Below, piece by piece: positions 52,803 to 61,622 of a stretch of 64,000 nt of DNA (positions are counted from its first letter, which is position 1; every line of letters begins with the position of its first letter). Below the pieces are notes generated by a model that was not told the DNA's origin, ran no database searches, and saw only the letters and a list, made by a program, of their open reading frames with translations. The DNA comes from Pontibacter sp. HSC-14F20 (GTDB lineage: Bacteria; Bacteroidota; Bacteroidia; Cytophagales; Hymenobacteraceae), in assembly GCF_019599265.1 (NCBI RefSeq), contig NZ_JAHZTC010000001.1, positions 62,001-126,000 on the forward strand, in the 5' to 3' direction. The position numbers and the translations under genes were made by a program.

Positions 52803-53636
52803 TTATACTCTTAAGTCAACACCCATGGCCAGCAGCGCTAGCAGCGCTATACCTAACGCGATGCGGTAGTAGCCAAACATTTTAAAGCCATACTTGGTCA
52901 GGAAGTTGATAAAGAACCTGATCGCGATCATCGCCACTATAAACGCCACAACATTGCCAATAAGCAATAATCTCAGGTCATCGCCTGTGATTACGTCGAA
53001 GCTGTTCCTGATTTTTACGAGGTCAAACATAAGAACGTCTGAAAGCTCCAGTTTCAGAAGGTCTTTGATCAGCTTATACGATGAGGCTGCCAGCATTGTG
53101 GGTACGGCCAGGAAGAAGGAAAATTCGGCCGCCGCTTTGCGGTTTATACCTTGTGTGAGCCCTCCGATAATAGAAGCCGCAGAGCGTGATACCCCCGGGA
53201 TCATGGCGATACACTGGAAAAAACCAATGACCAGCGCATTTTTGTAGGTGATTTTGTTTTCCTGGGCATGTGCAAACCACTTATCCACGAAAAGCAGCAC
53301 CACACCGCCTGCTACCAGCATCAGCGCCGTGATGAGCACGCTGCCCAGCATAGCGTCAATCACATCGTTTAGCAGAAAGCCGATGACAGCCGCAGGTATA
53401 AACGCGAGGAGCAGCTTCTTGTAAAACTCAAAACTGTTAATGAAGCGCTTCCAGTAAAGTACCACCACCGACAGTATGGCCCCAAACTGAATATTGACAG
53501 CAAATATTTTGGTGATCGGAAGTTCGTTTATACCCATCAGGGCCGAAGCGATGATCATATGGCCTGTAGAGGATACAGGCAAAAACTCGGTAAGTCCTTC
53601 AACTATGGCTAAAATAATAGCCTGCCATTCACTCAT
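52803..53636 (-). CDS. uppP: Undecaprenyl-diphosphatase
   Basis: 277 aa membrane enzyme (BacA type) that recycles undecaprenyl pyrophosphate to the monophosphate used by peptidoglycan and polysaccharide synthesis. The catalytic motif [18 protein letters not shown] is near residue 13 and the second, [14 protein letters not shown], in the middle. About eight hydrophobic helices. The gene starts 4 bp after DUF3098 and ends 1 bp before truB. It supports the surface polysaccharide cluster of the window. Confidence 0.95.
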   Translation of the reverse strand: MSEWQAIILAIVEGLTEFLPVSSTGHMIIASALMGINELPITKIFAVNIQFGAILSVVVLYWKRFINSFEFYKKLLLAFIPAAVIGFLLNDVIDAMLGSVLITALMLVAGGVVLLFVDKWFAHAQENKITYKNALVIGFFQCIAMIPGVSRSAASIIGGLTQGINRKAAAEFSFFLAVPTMLAASSYKLIKDLLKLELSDVLMFDLVKIRNSFDVITGDDLRLLLIGNVVAFIVAMIAIRFFINFLTKYGFKMFGYYRIALGIALLALLAMGVDLRV

Positions 53637-53640
53637 CTAA

Positions 53641-53868
53641 CTAATCTTGTGTGTTTTCATGTGTTCTGTCTTTTACCATGATCGCAAACAGCTCGATCAC
53701 GAAGCCGGCCATCACCACGATCGGACCCAGCGTGATGCCCATAAAGCCCAGTCCGTACTGTTCCTTATCGAGCGTCATGATGATAAAGCCAAGGGCCAGC
53801 ACAACGATGCCAACCAGCATCAGGATGTAGTTTTTTTTGCCAAAGGCAAGCTTATTCTTATTTTCCAT
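53641..53868 (-). CDS. DUF3098 domain-containing membrane protein
   Basis: 75 aa with two transmembrane helices (about residues 13-32 and 42-64). FGKKNYILMLVGIVVLALGFIIM matches the DUF3098 signature, a small family limited to Bacteroidota and usually next to ftsX and uppP. A role in cell division or envelope maintenance is inferred from the neighbours only. It begins 1 bp after the ftsX stop. Confidence 0.85.
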   Translation of the reverse strand: MENKNKLAFGKKNYILMLVGIVVLALGFIIMTLDKEQYGLGFMGITLGPIVVMAGFVIELFAIMVKDRTHENTQD

Positions 53869-53869
53869 A

Positions 53870-54769
53870 TTAATATAGTTCGTCTAGTGAAAGGCCCAGG
53901 TACTTGCGTACAGCACGGTAAGAGCTCAGGAATCCGATTACGGCGCCCAGTACAATCAGCGCAATCATGAGCATGTACATCTGCTCATCGTCTTTCAACA
54001 GGCTCAGCTCTGTAATCTCGCGATAGGCATACTGCATCAGCGCAAAAAGCAGGATAGAGGCAACAATTCCACTGATAATGCCCTGGAATGCGGCCCGGTT
54101 AAGGAAAGGACGCTGAATAAAAAATGACGTGGCTCCAACCAATTGCATACTCCGGATCAGGAAACGCTGGGAGTATAATGCAAGTTTGATGGTATTGTTG
54201 ATCAGTATAATCACCACCAGCACCAGTATAGCGGCAAAGCCAAGTAGCAGGATACTGATTTTCTGGATGTTGCTGTTGATGGATTCGATCAGGCTTTCGA
54301 CATACTGTACTTCGTATACCCCCTCAATTCCTTCGATGTCGTTTTTTATACCTTTCAGTTGGGCTGAACTGGAACTCTCAGCGTTGATCCGGATCACATA
54401 GGTGTCACGCAGCGGGTTATCGCCCAAGAAGGCTGTGAAATCTTCGCCGGTTTCTTCCAAAAAGGCCTTGGCACCCTCTTCTTTTGACAGGAACCGCACT
54501 TGGGCCGTGTCTCCTTTATAAGCAACAAACTCTTTTGCAGCCAGTGTTTTTTGTAAGCGATCCAGCTGCACCTGCGTCAGGTTGCGATCCAGGTATACCT
54601 GCATCTCAATGCTTTCTTTCACAATATCCGACAGCTTACCGGCATGAATCAGGAGCATGCCAAACAGACCGATCACAAACAAGGCCAGGGAAATGGAGAA
54701 CACCACCATGGCATGCGGGTAATTACCGAGCTTCTTCTTCTTAACTGTCTTGGGGGTAGTTGTTGCCAT
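53870..54769 (-). CDS. ftsX: Cell division protein FtsX (ABC permease)
   Basis: 299 aa. Four transmembrane helices with a large extracellular loop between the first and second (about residues 50-175), the FtsX_ECD region: FVAYKGDTAQVRFLSKEEGAKAFL and GIEGVYEVQYVESLIESIN. With FtsE it couples peptidoglycan hydrolase activity to division. FtsE is not adjacent. First gene of the ftsX-DUF3098-uppP-truB-ribF operon, with a -7 box close upstream. Confidence 0.9.
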   Translation of the reverse strand: MATTTPKTVKKKKLGNYPHAMVVFSISLALFVIGLFGMLLIHAGKLSDIVKESIEMQVYLDRNLTQVQLDRLQKTLAAKEFVAYKGDTAQVRFLSKEEGAKAFLEETGEDFTAFLGDNPLRDTYVIRINAESSSSAQLKGIKNDIEGIEGVYEVQYVESLIESINSNIQKISILLLGFAAILVLVVIILINNTIKLALYSQRFLIRSMQLVGATSFFIQRPFLNRAAFQGIISGIVASILLFALMQYAYREITELSLLKDDEQMYMLMIALIVLGAVIGFLSSYRAVRKYLGLSLDELY

Positions 54770-54785
54770 ACGATACGCTTCCGTG

Positions 54786-54793
54786 CAAAAATA
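54786..54793 (-). promoter_or_regulatory. Candidate -7 box of the ftsX operon
   Basis: Reverse strand reads TATTTTTG, a perfect TAnnTTTG, 16 bp upstream of the ftsX start. No good -33 TTG. Confidence 0.4.
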
Positions 54794-54835
54794 GAAATAT
54801 TATTTAAATATGAGGTGCTTCCGTGCTGCTAATAC

Positions 54836-54864
54836 AAAAAGCCCGGCTTACTATACCGGGCTTT
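54836..54864 (-). terminator. Terminator of tamB
   Basis: On the reverse strand AAAGCCCGG and CCGGGCTTTTT form a stem with loop TATAGTAAG. The stem begins inside the tamB stop codon (54863-54865), leaving no spacer. Confidence 0.85.
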
Positions 54865-57800
54865 AGAGATTCATGCGTGGGTCAGAGTCGAGGATGATCG
54901 GGTCTTCCCGCTGTTCCCGACGGCGTTCGCGACGTGCTTCCCGATCCCGGCCAAAAAGCTCCCGCAAACTATCAAAGTGTTTGGTATGGAGCAAGCTGAG
55001 TCGCTGAGTGTTGGTGATACGGCCATTCGTAGTCGGCAGCGTATTATACTCCAGGCGCCCGCGCAACTCGCCGCTCTTTGTAATATAGTACTCCACTGAC
55101 CAACTGCCCTGGTAAGTGTTGCGGTTAGCACCGCCTGCCTGCCCAGTCTGCAAATTGTTGGACCCCAGGCCTGTCTGACTACTGACACGCAGACGGCCCT
55201 GGAAGAAAGAGTAGCTCAACCTTAGCTGTAAAGCAGAGAGGTCAGCCTGACTGATGTCACCCAGGCCAATATCAATTTCCAGGTTGCTGTCAATAGAGTT
55301 GAGGAAGCCACTTAGCTGACCGGTGAGCAAACTACCCAGACTTCCGCCTACTGCCGCCGCACCGGGGTTCTCACCGAAGAATGTGCCTGGCGGAGCCAGT
55401 CTGCGGAGTACCAGCAAGCTGAATACCTGCCTGTTTAGTTCGTTTTCATCGTTCCTTATCCCCAGCAGAATCGGCTCAAGGCCAAGCCTCACACTGGCTG
55501 GCAGGTTCTCAAAATCCAGGTCCAGACGTATGTCTGGTGTCAAGATAGGGCCTTTCAAATCAACAATGGCTGTTACAGGATAGCTGCCCTGTACACTGCC
55601 TATTTGAGCGCCGCTCGGTGTAAGGTCGTCTATTCGGGTATTTTGTACATAAGTGGCCCTGATGTCCATATTACCTTCCAGCGGATCGCCGTTCCAGGAC
55701 AGCGTACCCCCAGGCGTCACCCTGAATTCGCGTGACACCACGCCCTCGAGCAGGTTAAGGTTATAGGCACCGTTAGCTATCACAAAATTGCCAAACATGT
55801 TAAACTCGCCACGGGTATCAATAGTCATTTGAATCTGTCCACTTCCTGAACCCCGGATCACATCCCCGGTTTGCCGGTCGATGATGATCTCAAAATAGGC
55901 ATCGTCGGTTACGTCGAGGTCGAAGTTCATGTTGATGCCGGACAAATCTACCTTTTGCTCTTCAACAGCAACGGCCACGCCGGTAGAGTCGCTGATGTTG
56001 CGGTTTACGAAGCGGATAAAGTCTTTGCGGGCCAGGTCCGTCTGGTTATCAAGCGGCACTACAATGCGGGTATTGGCATCGCTGCGGGCGTTCACATCTA
56101 TCTTAAGGTTTTCAACGGGACCCAACACACTGGCTGTTCCTGTGCCAAAGGCGGTGCCATAGTAGAGCTCGTTCTGTTCGTAGGTCGTGTTCAGAATCAT
56201 CAGGTTCCGGAAGCGGGCGTTCAGATCGAGCACCATATTTTGGAAACCATCATGAGCAATGCCGCCGGTCACGTAGCCAACGTTACCGTACAGGTCGCGC
56301 AGCTGCGCATTGCGGAAGCTGATGCTATTGGCCCCAAAGTATACGCGATCGGAGAAGCGGTAGGTGGTGCCCAGGTAATCGAATCGGAACTGCCCATCGG
56401 TTACCATCACCGACCCTGTCAGCACCGGAGCGGTCAGTCTGCCGAGCACCCGGATGCGCCCTTCCATCGTGCCTTCCAGTTCCGACATGATCGGTTTCAG
56501 GATCGGCTCCACGATCTTGAGCTGGGTTTCATCCAAAACGGCCAGCATGTCCAACTGCTCTTCTTCGGCACGGGGGAAGTAGTTGCCGGTCAGTGTCAGT
56601 ACTTTTTTATTATTACGGTCTATGTCCACATCTACCATCAGCTGCTGCTGGGCATTGTTCCAGTCACCTTTACCCTGAATGTCACCGATCAGTACATTGT
56701 CCAGGTAAAAAGAGTCTACACGCATACCTGCGTTCAGGATGGCATTATTATAAACATCCTGTGCTGTGAGCTCGGCATTAAGCGTACCCCTGATCTGCTC
56801 CGGCATGAGCGGGTTTAGGTTGCGCAGGTCAAAGTTCTTGATGCTGGCTACCAATGTACTTCCCGGGTCACGCCCGACAGCCCCGTCTACCCGAATGATC
56901 TGGTTCTGATTGGAAAGTATCAGTTCCTCGAAATCCAGCCGCTTTCCGTTCTCGCTGATGTAAACCATACTGCCGGGCTGGAAGGCCCAGGGGGTTTCAC
57001 GGAGCGTGATGTTCGATCGGCCAAATACAACTTGCAGGCGATCCTGCAGGAAATTCACATCGCCTACCACGGTTGCCTGGTTATTATAGGCCGGTTGCAG
57101 CAGGTTGGTATAAAACCCGATGGTGCGCTCACTCCAGATTGCTTCAAGCAGCAACCGTTCTGTTTCCCCTACAGAGGGCAGCAACTGCTTGTCAGAGGTG
57201 AACTGGGCACTGGCCAGTACATTCGGACTATTCTGCAACTTGGAAGTGCTAAGTTCTATGTCATTATGGTAGAGCGTGACGTCGTCATATAATATCGTGT
57301 CCACTCGCGCATAGGAAGTCAGGATGACTGTGTTGCCGTGCCGGAAAGTGCCTTCTAGCTTAGAAAAGTCAGAAATAGTGAGTTCCGGCACAAACAATTG
57401 GAGCAGCGGATTTACCCGCCTCAGGTATAAGTCATAGTCAAGACTGTATTCGGGCTGTGTATCCGGGCGCTTCCTTCTGTAATAAGCTGCTGTGGCGTCA
57501 TCATTACTCTCAAAATTCAGCTTGTATTCCTGTACCAGTTGTTTCAGGTCGTCAATCAGGGCAGAATAGTTGAAGTCGCCGCTCACACGTAAAGCCAAAG
57601 GAGTAGAGCGCAGGGTCAGGTTGCGTATACCTTCGCCAATGTAGGACTGCACCCGGATCGTGTCGAGCGCGATGCGTCGGCCTTCGTAGGTAACGGCGGC
57701 ACTATCGAAAAAGGCAGTGCCCTGGAAGTCGTCCAGTCGGAGGCCCTGGAAGTTGAGGTCGGCATTTGCCTGCACGATTAGAGACTTATCCGTAATGCGG

Positions 57801-59428
57801 AGGGCTTTCAGGTCGGCTTTGTTTAGGTCAGCTCTCAGGTTAAAGGCTTGATTGTTGTTTGCCAGATTTACCTCTCCGTTGGCCGTAAAGACTAGGTTCG
57901 GATCAGCAATAGCAAAGCGGCCTTCATAACGCTGATGACTGAAAGTACCATCGGTGCGGATATTACGGTAATTGTAATCCAGCACATGGAGTTGGGCAAT
58001 GTCAGCATTGATCTGCAGGCGGGCATCCTTCATCGTAAAGCCGGAACCGACCACGCGGCCATCCATTGTGATTGTTTTAATGACATCGGCCTCACCAATC
58101 AGACGACCTATGTGGAAATTCTGGGTTTTGAGGCGACCACGGTAAGATGAGGTATTGGTAGCCCGGTTGATCTTCATGTTGATATCCGACTGCACATTGC
58201 CCAAGGCCGTAATAAAACTACCATTGGCCACAAAGTCGTTGTAAAAACCCAGAAAGCGCCCGTCAATTTTCACAGTACCCAGCCGGGAAGCAATAGTATA
58301 GGCATCGGCAGGCAGAAACTGTTTGATATCTTCCGCATTCAGAGTCGAGGGCTGCAGACGGATGTTGGCAAAAGTTTCACCCCAGTTAGGCAGCCCGTCC
58401 ACGTTCATGGTGCCTACAATGTGGGTGTTCAGTCCATACTTTATGTCCAGGTTCGACGCCATAAACTCCGCCACGCGGCCCTCCACCTCGGCAGAGGCGA
58501 TGTAGGCATTTTCATCATAGTCTTTGAGTGGGGGAGCAAACAGGGCAATATCGCGGGAGTAAAGGTGCGAATCCTTGATGCGACCCGTCACAGTCACGCT
58601 GTCCATGAAGTTGGAGAAGTTGCCGAAGCGGCTATAGTCGAAGCGTATGTACTCCTGCACGTTGCTGTCGTTCACTCGCAGGTCGAGCTCGTCCCATTCC
58701 CAATAAGTGGAAGCGTAGGTCATCAGTACATCGAGGTTGTGCAGGCGTATACCTGACGGACGTTCGCGAGCGGTCAGATCCGAAACCCGTACCTTCAGCG
58801 TATCACCGGGCTCAAACTCCGTGAAGCGTGCCGAGATGCTGTCGATGGCCAGGTGAAAGTAATCAATGCCGTAGTCGGTGCGGGAGCGGTTAAAATCGTC
58901 GTATGTAAAGGCACCGTTCTTTATGACAAGTTCATCGATTGAAAACTCAAAAGGCTGGGAGGCTTTAGTGGTGTCTTTGGTGATCAGGTCGCCAAGCGAT
59001 TTCAGGAACGTAGACAGGTTAAGGGAGTCGGTACCCTCATACATTGCCAGGTTAGCCCGCGGCTCTTGTAGTTCCAGGGTAGAGATGCCGAGAGTGTTTG
59101 GCTGGAAGATGGAAAACAGGCTGACGTCGGCTTCGGCACGGCCTACGTAGAACAGCTCCTTGCCTCGGTAGTCGAGGACCTTCACCTGCTCCAGGATCAC
59201 ATTGCTGAAAAACTCAATATCTACCCGTCCGATGGTAACCTCATGGTCAATAGTGCGGGAGATATACTCGGCCGCCTTCTGGGCGACTCTGGTTTGCACG
59301 CCCGGGTAACGAATGGCCACAAAAACTACCGCAAATGCCACCAAAAGCAACAGGATTACCGCCAAAACTATTTTTAGAATAGCTTTTCCTATAACTTTGA
59401 AGAGATTTATGGACTGTTCTTTTTCCAA
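54863..59428 (-). CDS. tamB: Translocation/assembly module TamB
   Basis: 1521 aa. A single N-terminal membrane helix (about residues 13-36) is followed by a very long beta-rich AsmA/TamB-like domain and the C-terminal DUF490 (TamB) domain, recognisable by FNMFGNFVIANGAYNLNLLEGVVSREFRVTPGGTLSWNGDPLEGNMDIRATY and VSSQTGLGSNNLQTGQAGG. Such proteins bridge inner and outer membrane and carry phospholipid or help outer-membrane protein assembly. The only usable start is a TTG at 59426-59428 because the frame has a TAA upstream and no ATG near. It is divergent from tsaD with 3 bp between the two start codons. An ATP-independent transport role is known for the family; the Bacteroidota form is longer than in E. 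coli. Confidence 0.92.
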   Translation of the reverse strand: MEKEQSINLFKVIGKAILKIVLAVILLLLVAFAVVFVAIRYPGVQTRVAQKAAEYISRTIDHEVTIGRVDIEFFSNVILEQVKVLDYRGKELFYVGRAEADVSLFSIFQPNTLGISTLELQEPRANLAMYEGTDSLNLSTFLKSLGDLITKDTTKASQPFEFSIDELVIKNGAFTYDDFNRSRTDYGIDYFHLAIDSISARFTEFEPGDTLKVRVSDLTARERPSGIRLHNLDVLMTYASTYWEWDELDLRVNDSNVQEYIRFDYSRFGNFSNFMDSVTVTGRIKDSHLYSRDIALFAPPLKDYDENAYIASAEVEGRVAEFMASNLDIKYGLNTHIVGTMNVDGLPNWGETFANIRLQPSTLNAEDIKQFLPADAYTIASRLGTVKIDGRFLGFYNDFVANGSFITALGNVQSDINMKINRATNTSSYRGRLKTQNFHIGRLIGEADVIKTITMDGRVVGSGFTMKDARLQINADIAQLHVLDYNYRNIRTDGTFSHQRYEGRFAIADPNLVFTANGEVNLANNNQAFNLRADLNKADLKALRITDKSLIVQANADLNFQGLRLDDFQGTAFFDSAAVTYEGRRIALDTIRVQSYIGEGIRNLTLRSTPLALRVSGDFNYSALIDDLKQLVQEYKLNFESNDDATAAYYRRKRPDTQPEYSLDYDLYLRRVNPLLQLFVPELTISDFSKLEGTFRHGNTVILTSYARVDTILYDDVTLYHNDIELSTSKLQNSPNVLASAQFTSDKQLLPSVGETERLLLEAIWSERTIGFYTNLLQPAYNNQATVVGDVNFLQDRLQVVFGRSNITLRETPWAFQPGSMVYISENGKRLDFEELILSNQNQIIRVDGAVGRDPGSTLVASIKNFDLRNLNPLMPEQIRGTLNAELTAQDVYNNAILNAGMRVDSFYLDNVLIGDIQGKGDWNNAQQQLMVDVDIDRNNKKVLTLTGNYFPRAEEEQLDMLAVLDETQLKIVEPILKPIMSELEGTMEGRIRVLGRLTAPVLTGSVMVTDGQFRFDYLGTTYRFSDRVYFGANSISFRNAQLRDLYGNVGYVTGGIAHDGFQNMVLDLNARFRNLMILNTTYEQNELYYGTAFGTGTASVLGPVENLKIDVNARSDANTRIVVPLDNQTDLARKDFIRFVNRNISDSTGVAVAVEEQKVDLSGINMNFDLDVTDDAYFEIIIDRQTGDVIRGSGSGQIQMTIDTRGEFNMFGNFVIANGAYNLNLLEGVVSREFRVTPGGTLSWNGDPLEGNMDIRATYVQNTRIDDLTPSGAQIGSVQGSYPVTAIVDLKGPILTPDIRLDLDFENLPASVRLGLEPILLGIRNDENELNRQVFSLLVLRRLAPPGTFFGENPGAAAVGGSLGSLLTGQLSGFLNSIDSNLEIDIGLGDISQADLSALQLRLSYSFFQGRLRVSSQTGLGSNNLQTGQAGGANRNTYQGSWSVEYYITKSGELRGRLEYNTLPTTNGRITNTQRLSLLHTKHFDSLRELFGRDREARRERRREQREDPIILDSDPRMNL
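59392..59399 (+). promoter_or_regulatory. Candidate -7 box of tsaD inside the tamB coding start
   Basis: TAACTTTG, a perfect TAnnTTTG, 32 bp before the tsaD ATG. It lies within the first codons of the divergent tamB gene. Confidence 0.45.
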
Positions 59429-59431
59429 AAG

Positions 59432-60439
59432 ATGACCGAACCTACAATATTAGCGATTGAATCTTCGTGTGACGAAACGTCTGCTGCGGTTATACGTGGC
59501 GGCAAAGTTTTGTCGAATGTCATTGCTACTCAGGCCGTTCATGAAAAATATGGCGGCGTTGTGCCTGAGCTTGCTTCGAGAGCGCATCAACAGAACATCA
59601 TTCCGGTGGTGCAACAGGCTTTGAGTACAGCAAATGTAAACAAAACTGACTTAAATGCAGTGGCTTTTACCCGTGGTCCGGGCTTGCTGGGTGCGCTGCT
59701 GGTCGGTAGCTCTTTTGCCAAGTCATTTGCGCTGGGCCTCAACATCCCGCTCATCGACGTGAACCACATGCAGGCGCATATTCTGGCACACTTCATCGAC
59801 GATCCAAAACCCAACTTCCCATTCCTGTGCCTGACCGTGAGTGGAGGCCATACCCAGATTGTGCTCGTAAAAGACCACCTGGACATGGAGATTATCGGGC
59901 AAACCACGGACGATGCCGTAGGAGAGGCCTTCGACAAAACAGCCAAAATGCTTGGCCTGCCATACCCGGGCGGACCCATGCTCGACAAGACGGCGGCACA
60001 AGGCGACCCGAGGGCATTTCCGTTTCCGGTTGGCAACATGCCCGGCTACGACTTTTCGTTCAGCGGCATCAAGACCTCAGTGCTCTACTTCCTGAAAGAT
60101 AAAACGAAAGACAACCCGAACTTCGTACAGGAGAATCTGGCTGATATCTGCGCCAGCGTGCAGTATACCCTGATCAAGACCCTGTTGAAGAAAGTGGTTC
60201 AGGCAACCAAGGACTTAGGTATAAAGGAAGTGGCTATTGCCGGTGGGGTTTCTGCTAATTCAGGCCTGCGGCAGACCTTGCAGGACTATGCCAAAAAGTA
60301 CGATTGGAAGGTATACATCCCGGCTTTTCAGTATTGTACCGATAATGCAGGTATGATAGCTATAACAGCACATTACCAATACCTTAAAGGTGACTTTGCT
60401 GACCAGTACGTGAGCCCGGAACCGAGGATGAGGTTTTAG
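59432..60439 (+). CDS. tsaD: tRNA N6-threonylcarbamoyladenosine transferase TsaD
   Basis: 335 aa. It transfers threonylcarbamoyl to A37 of ANN-decoding tRNAs. Motifs: LAIESSCDETSAAVIRGGKVLSN, VPELASRAHQQNIIPVVQ, AFTRGPGLLGALLVGSSFAK, the metal ligands His112 and His116 in DVNHMQAHILAH, LTVSGGHTQIVLV, GEAFDKTAKMLGLPYPGGP and IAGGVSANSGLRQTL. Usual length and start. It is transcribed away from tamB and stands before the thioesterase/smpB pair. Confidence 0.97.
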   Translation: MTEPTILAIESSCDETSAAVIRGGKVLSNVIATQAVHEKYGGVVPELASRAHQQNIIPVVQQALSTANVNKTDLNAVAFTRGPGLLGALLVGSSFAKSFALGLNIPLIDVNHMQAHILAHFIDDPKPNFPFLCLTVSGGHTQIVLVKDHLDMEIIGQTTDDAVGEAFDKTAKMLGLPYPGGPMLDKTAAQGDPRAFPFPVGNMPGYDFSFSGIKTSVLYFLKDKTKDNPNFVQENLADICASVQYTLIKTLLKKVVQATKDLGIKEVAIAGGVSANSGLRQTLQDYAKKYDWKVYIPAFQYCTDNAGMIAITAHYQYLKGDFADQYVSPEPRMRF

Positions 60440-60486
60440 TAAATTTAGTAGTTTGAGAGTTGGCGATTTGGAGAGTTAACCTGTAG

Positions 60487-60506
60487 GGTCAGGTCGCGAC
60501 CTGACC
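60487..60506. repeat. Perfect 20-bp palindrome
   Basis: Arms GGTCAGGTCG and CGACCTGACC with no loop, inside the 154-bp gap between tsaD and the thioesterase gene. The flank GTAGG before it and CGAATCGTGCGGGG after it have the look of a dispersed REP-type element known in many bacterial genomes. No second copy is in the window. It could also act as a weak terminator of tsaD, but it has no T tract. Confidence 0.6.
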
Positions 60507-60539
60507 GAATCGTGCGGGGTTAATCATACACGGACATCA

Positions 60540-60593
60540 ATCAACAATTAACAATTCATTAAATCACTCATTCACAAAATCACTCAATCAAAA
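60540..60593. repeat. Short simple repeats (TCACTCAT/AATCACTCA)
   Basis: Tandem variants of TCACTCATT and ACAATTAACAATT just upstream of the thioesterase start. The same octamer pattern recurs at 61470-61615 and once near 2184-2196. Confidence 0.5.
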
Positions 60594-60986
60594 ATGAAAC
60601 ACCCTCTTCAGATCGGCGACACCAAGGTATACCGCAAGATAATAACGGCGGCGGACTTTGCACGTTTTGATGATGGGTTGGTGCATGCGGTTTGCTCTAC
60701 CTTTTCGTTGGCGCAGGCGGCTGAATGGGCTGGCAGGTTGTTTGTGCTGGAGATGAAAGAAAAAGATGAAGAAGGTATAGGTACCTTTCTGACTATCAAT
60801 CATAAAAGTCCGGCATTTGAGGGCGATACTATTGAAATAATTGCTCAGCTGAAATCGCAGGAAGGTAATAATGTAATTTGTAGCTTTGAGGCCCGGGTGG
60901 GAGATAGGCTGGTGGCAGACGGGGAGACCGGGCAGAAGATTTTAAAGAAAGAAAAACTGGCCAGCGTGCTGGCTACAACAAACTAG
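60594..60986 (+). CDS. Thioesterase-like hotdog-fold protein
   Basis: 130 aa. Pattern: an N-terminal strand set, FARFDDGLVHAVCSTFSLAQAAEWAGRLFVLEM (helix of the hotdog fold), LTINHKSPAFEGDTIEIIAQLKSQEGNNVICSFEARVGDRLVADGETGQKIL. This resembles acyl-CoA thioesterases of the FlK (fluoroacetyl-CoA thioesterase) type. The catalytic residues could not be fixed. It lies 1 bp before smpB, so the genes form an operon. Start chosen at the ATG after the repeat region. Confidence 0.78.
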   Translation: MKHPLQIGDTKVYRKIITAADFARFDDGLVHAVCSTFSLAQAAEWAGRLFVLEMKEKDEEGIGTFLTINHKSPAFEGDTIEIIAQLKSQEGNNVICSFEARVGDRLVADGETGQKILKKEKLASVLATTN

Positions 60987-60987
60987 C

Positions 60988-61461
60988 ATGACGAAAGCAA
61001 AAGATAAAGAAAGAATCAAAAAGCACGTCAATATCCAGAACCGCAGAGCTTCTTTTGAGTTTCAGTTCCTGGACAAGTATACGGCAGGCATCATGCTCAA
61101 AGGCACCGAGATCAAATCGATCCGGGAGGGGCAGGTGAACCTGCAGGATGGCTACTGTGTGCTGCACAACGGCGAGCTATACCTGCACAATGTGCACATT
61201 TCTACCTATACCGAAGGCACGCACTACAACCACGAGCCCATGCGCACAAGAAAACTCCTCGTGAACAAGAGCGAACTCCGAAAATTGGAGAAGGGGGTGC
61301 AGGAGCAAGGAGTAACGATTATACCTACACGAATGTTTATAAGCGAGCGTGGATATGCTAAAGTAGAGATTGCACTGGCACGTGGTAAGAAGCTGCACGA
61401 CAAGCGGGAAGACATCAAAGCAAAGGATATAAAACGCGAGCTGGACAGAAGCGGGTATTAA
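60988..61461 (+). CDS. smpB: SsrA-binding protein SmpB
   Basis: 157 aa, usual length. Binds tmRNA and brings it to stalled ribosomes for trans-translation. Diagnostic blocks: VNIQNRRASFEFQFLDKYTAGIMLKGTEIKSIREGQVNLQDGYCVLHNGELYLHNVHIS, LVNKSELRKLEKGVQEQGVTIIPTRMFI and the tail RGKKLHDKREDIKAKDIKRELDR. The tmRNA gene itself is not in the window. Confidence 0.97.
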   Translation: MTKAKDKERIKKHVNIQNRRASFEFQFLDKYTAGIMLKGTEIKSIREGQVNLQDGYCVLHNGELYLHNVHISTYTEGTHYNHEPMRTRKLLVNKSELRKLEKGVQEQGVTIIPTRMFISERGYAKVEIALARGKKLHDKREDIKAKDIKRELDRSGY

Positions 61462-61464
61462 GGG

Positions 61465-61620
61465 AATTGTAAATGAGTGATTGTGTGAATGAGTGAATTT
61501 ATTGAGGGTATAACGCTCAATGAGATTCGTGCATCACTAAGGCGAAAGTAAGGCCAATTACTCATTCAAAGCCAAATAACTATTCGCTCAATTACTCATT
61601 CACTCAATCAAAATTAAAGA
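61465..61620. repeat. Repeat-rich intergenic region between smpB and the C40 peptidase
   Basis: About 155 bp with several AATGAGTGA / TCACTCATT units in both orientations, e.g. AATGAGTGATTGTGTGAATGAGTGA near 61474 and ACTCATTCACTCAATCA near 61596. The opposite copies could pair into a large imperfect hairpin. No gene. Confidence 0.5.
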
Positions 61621-61622
61621 AA

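Noticed and set aside
55871..56818. Open frame of 315 codons on the plus strand
   Set aside because: It lies antisense to tamB, whose protein sequence is clearly a TamB family member, and it shows no domain or start signal of its own.
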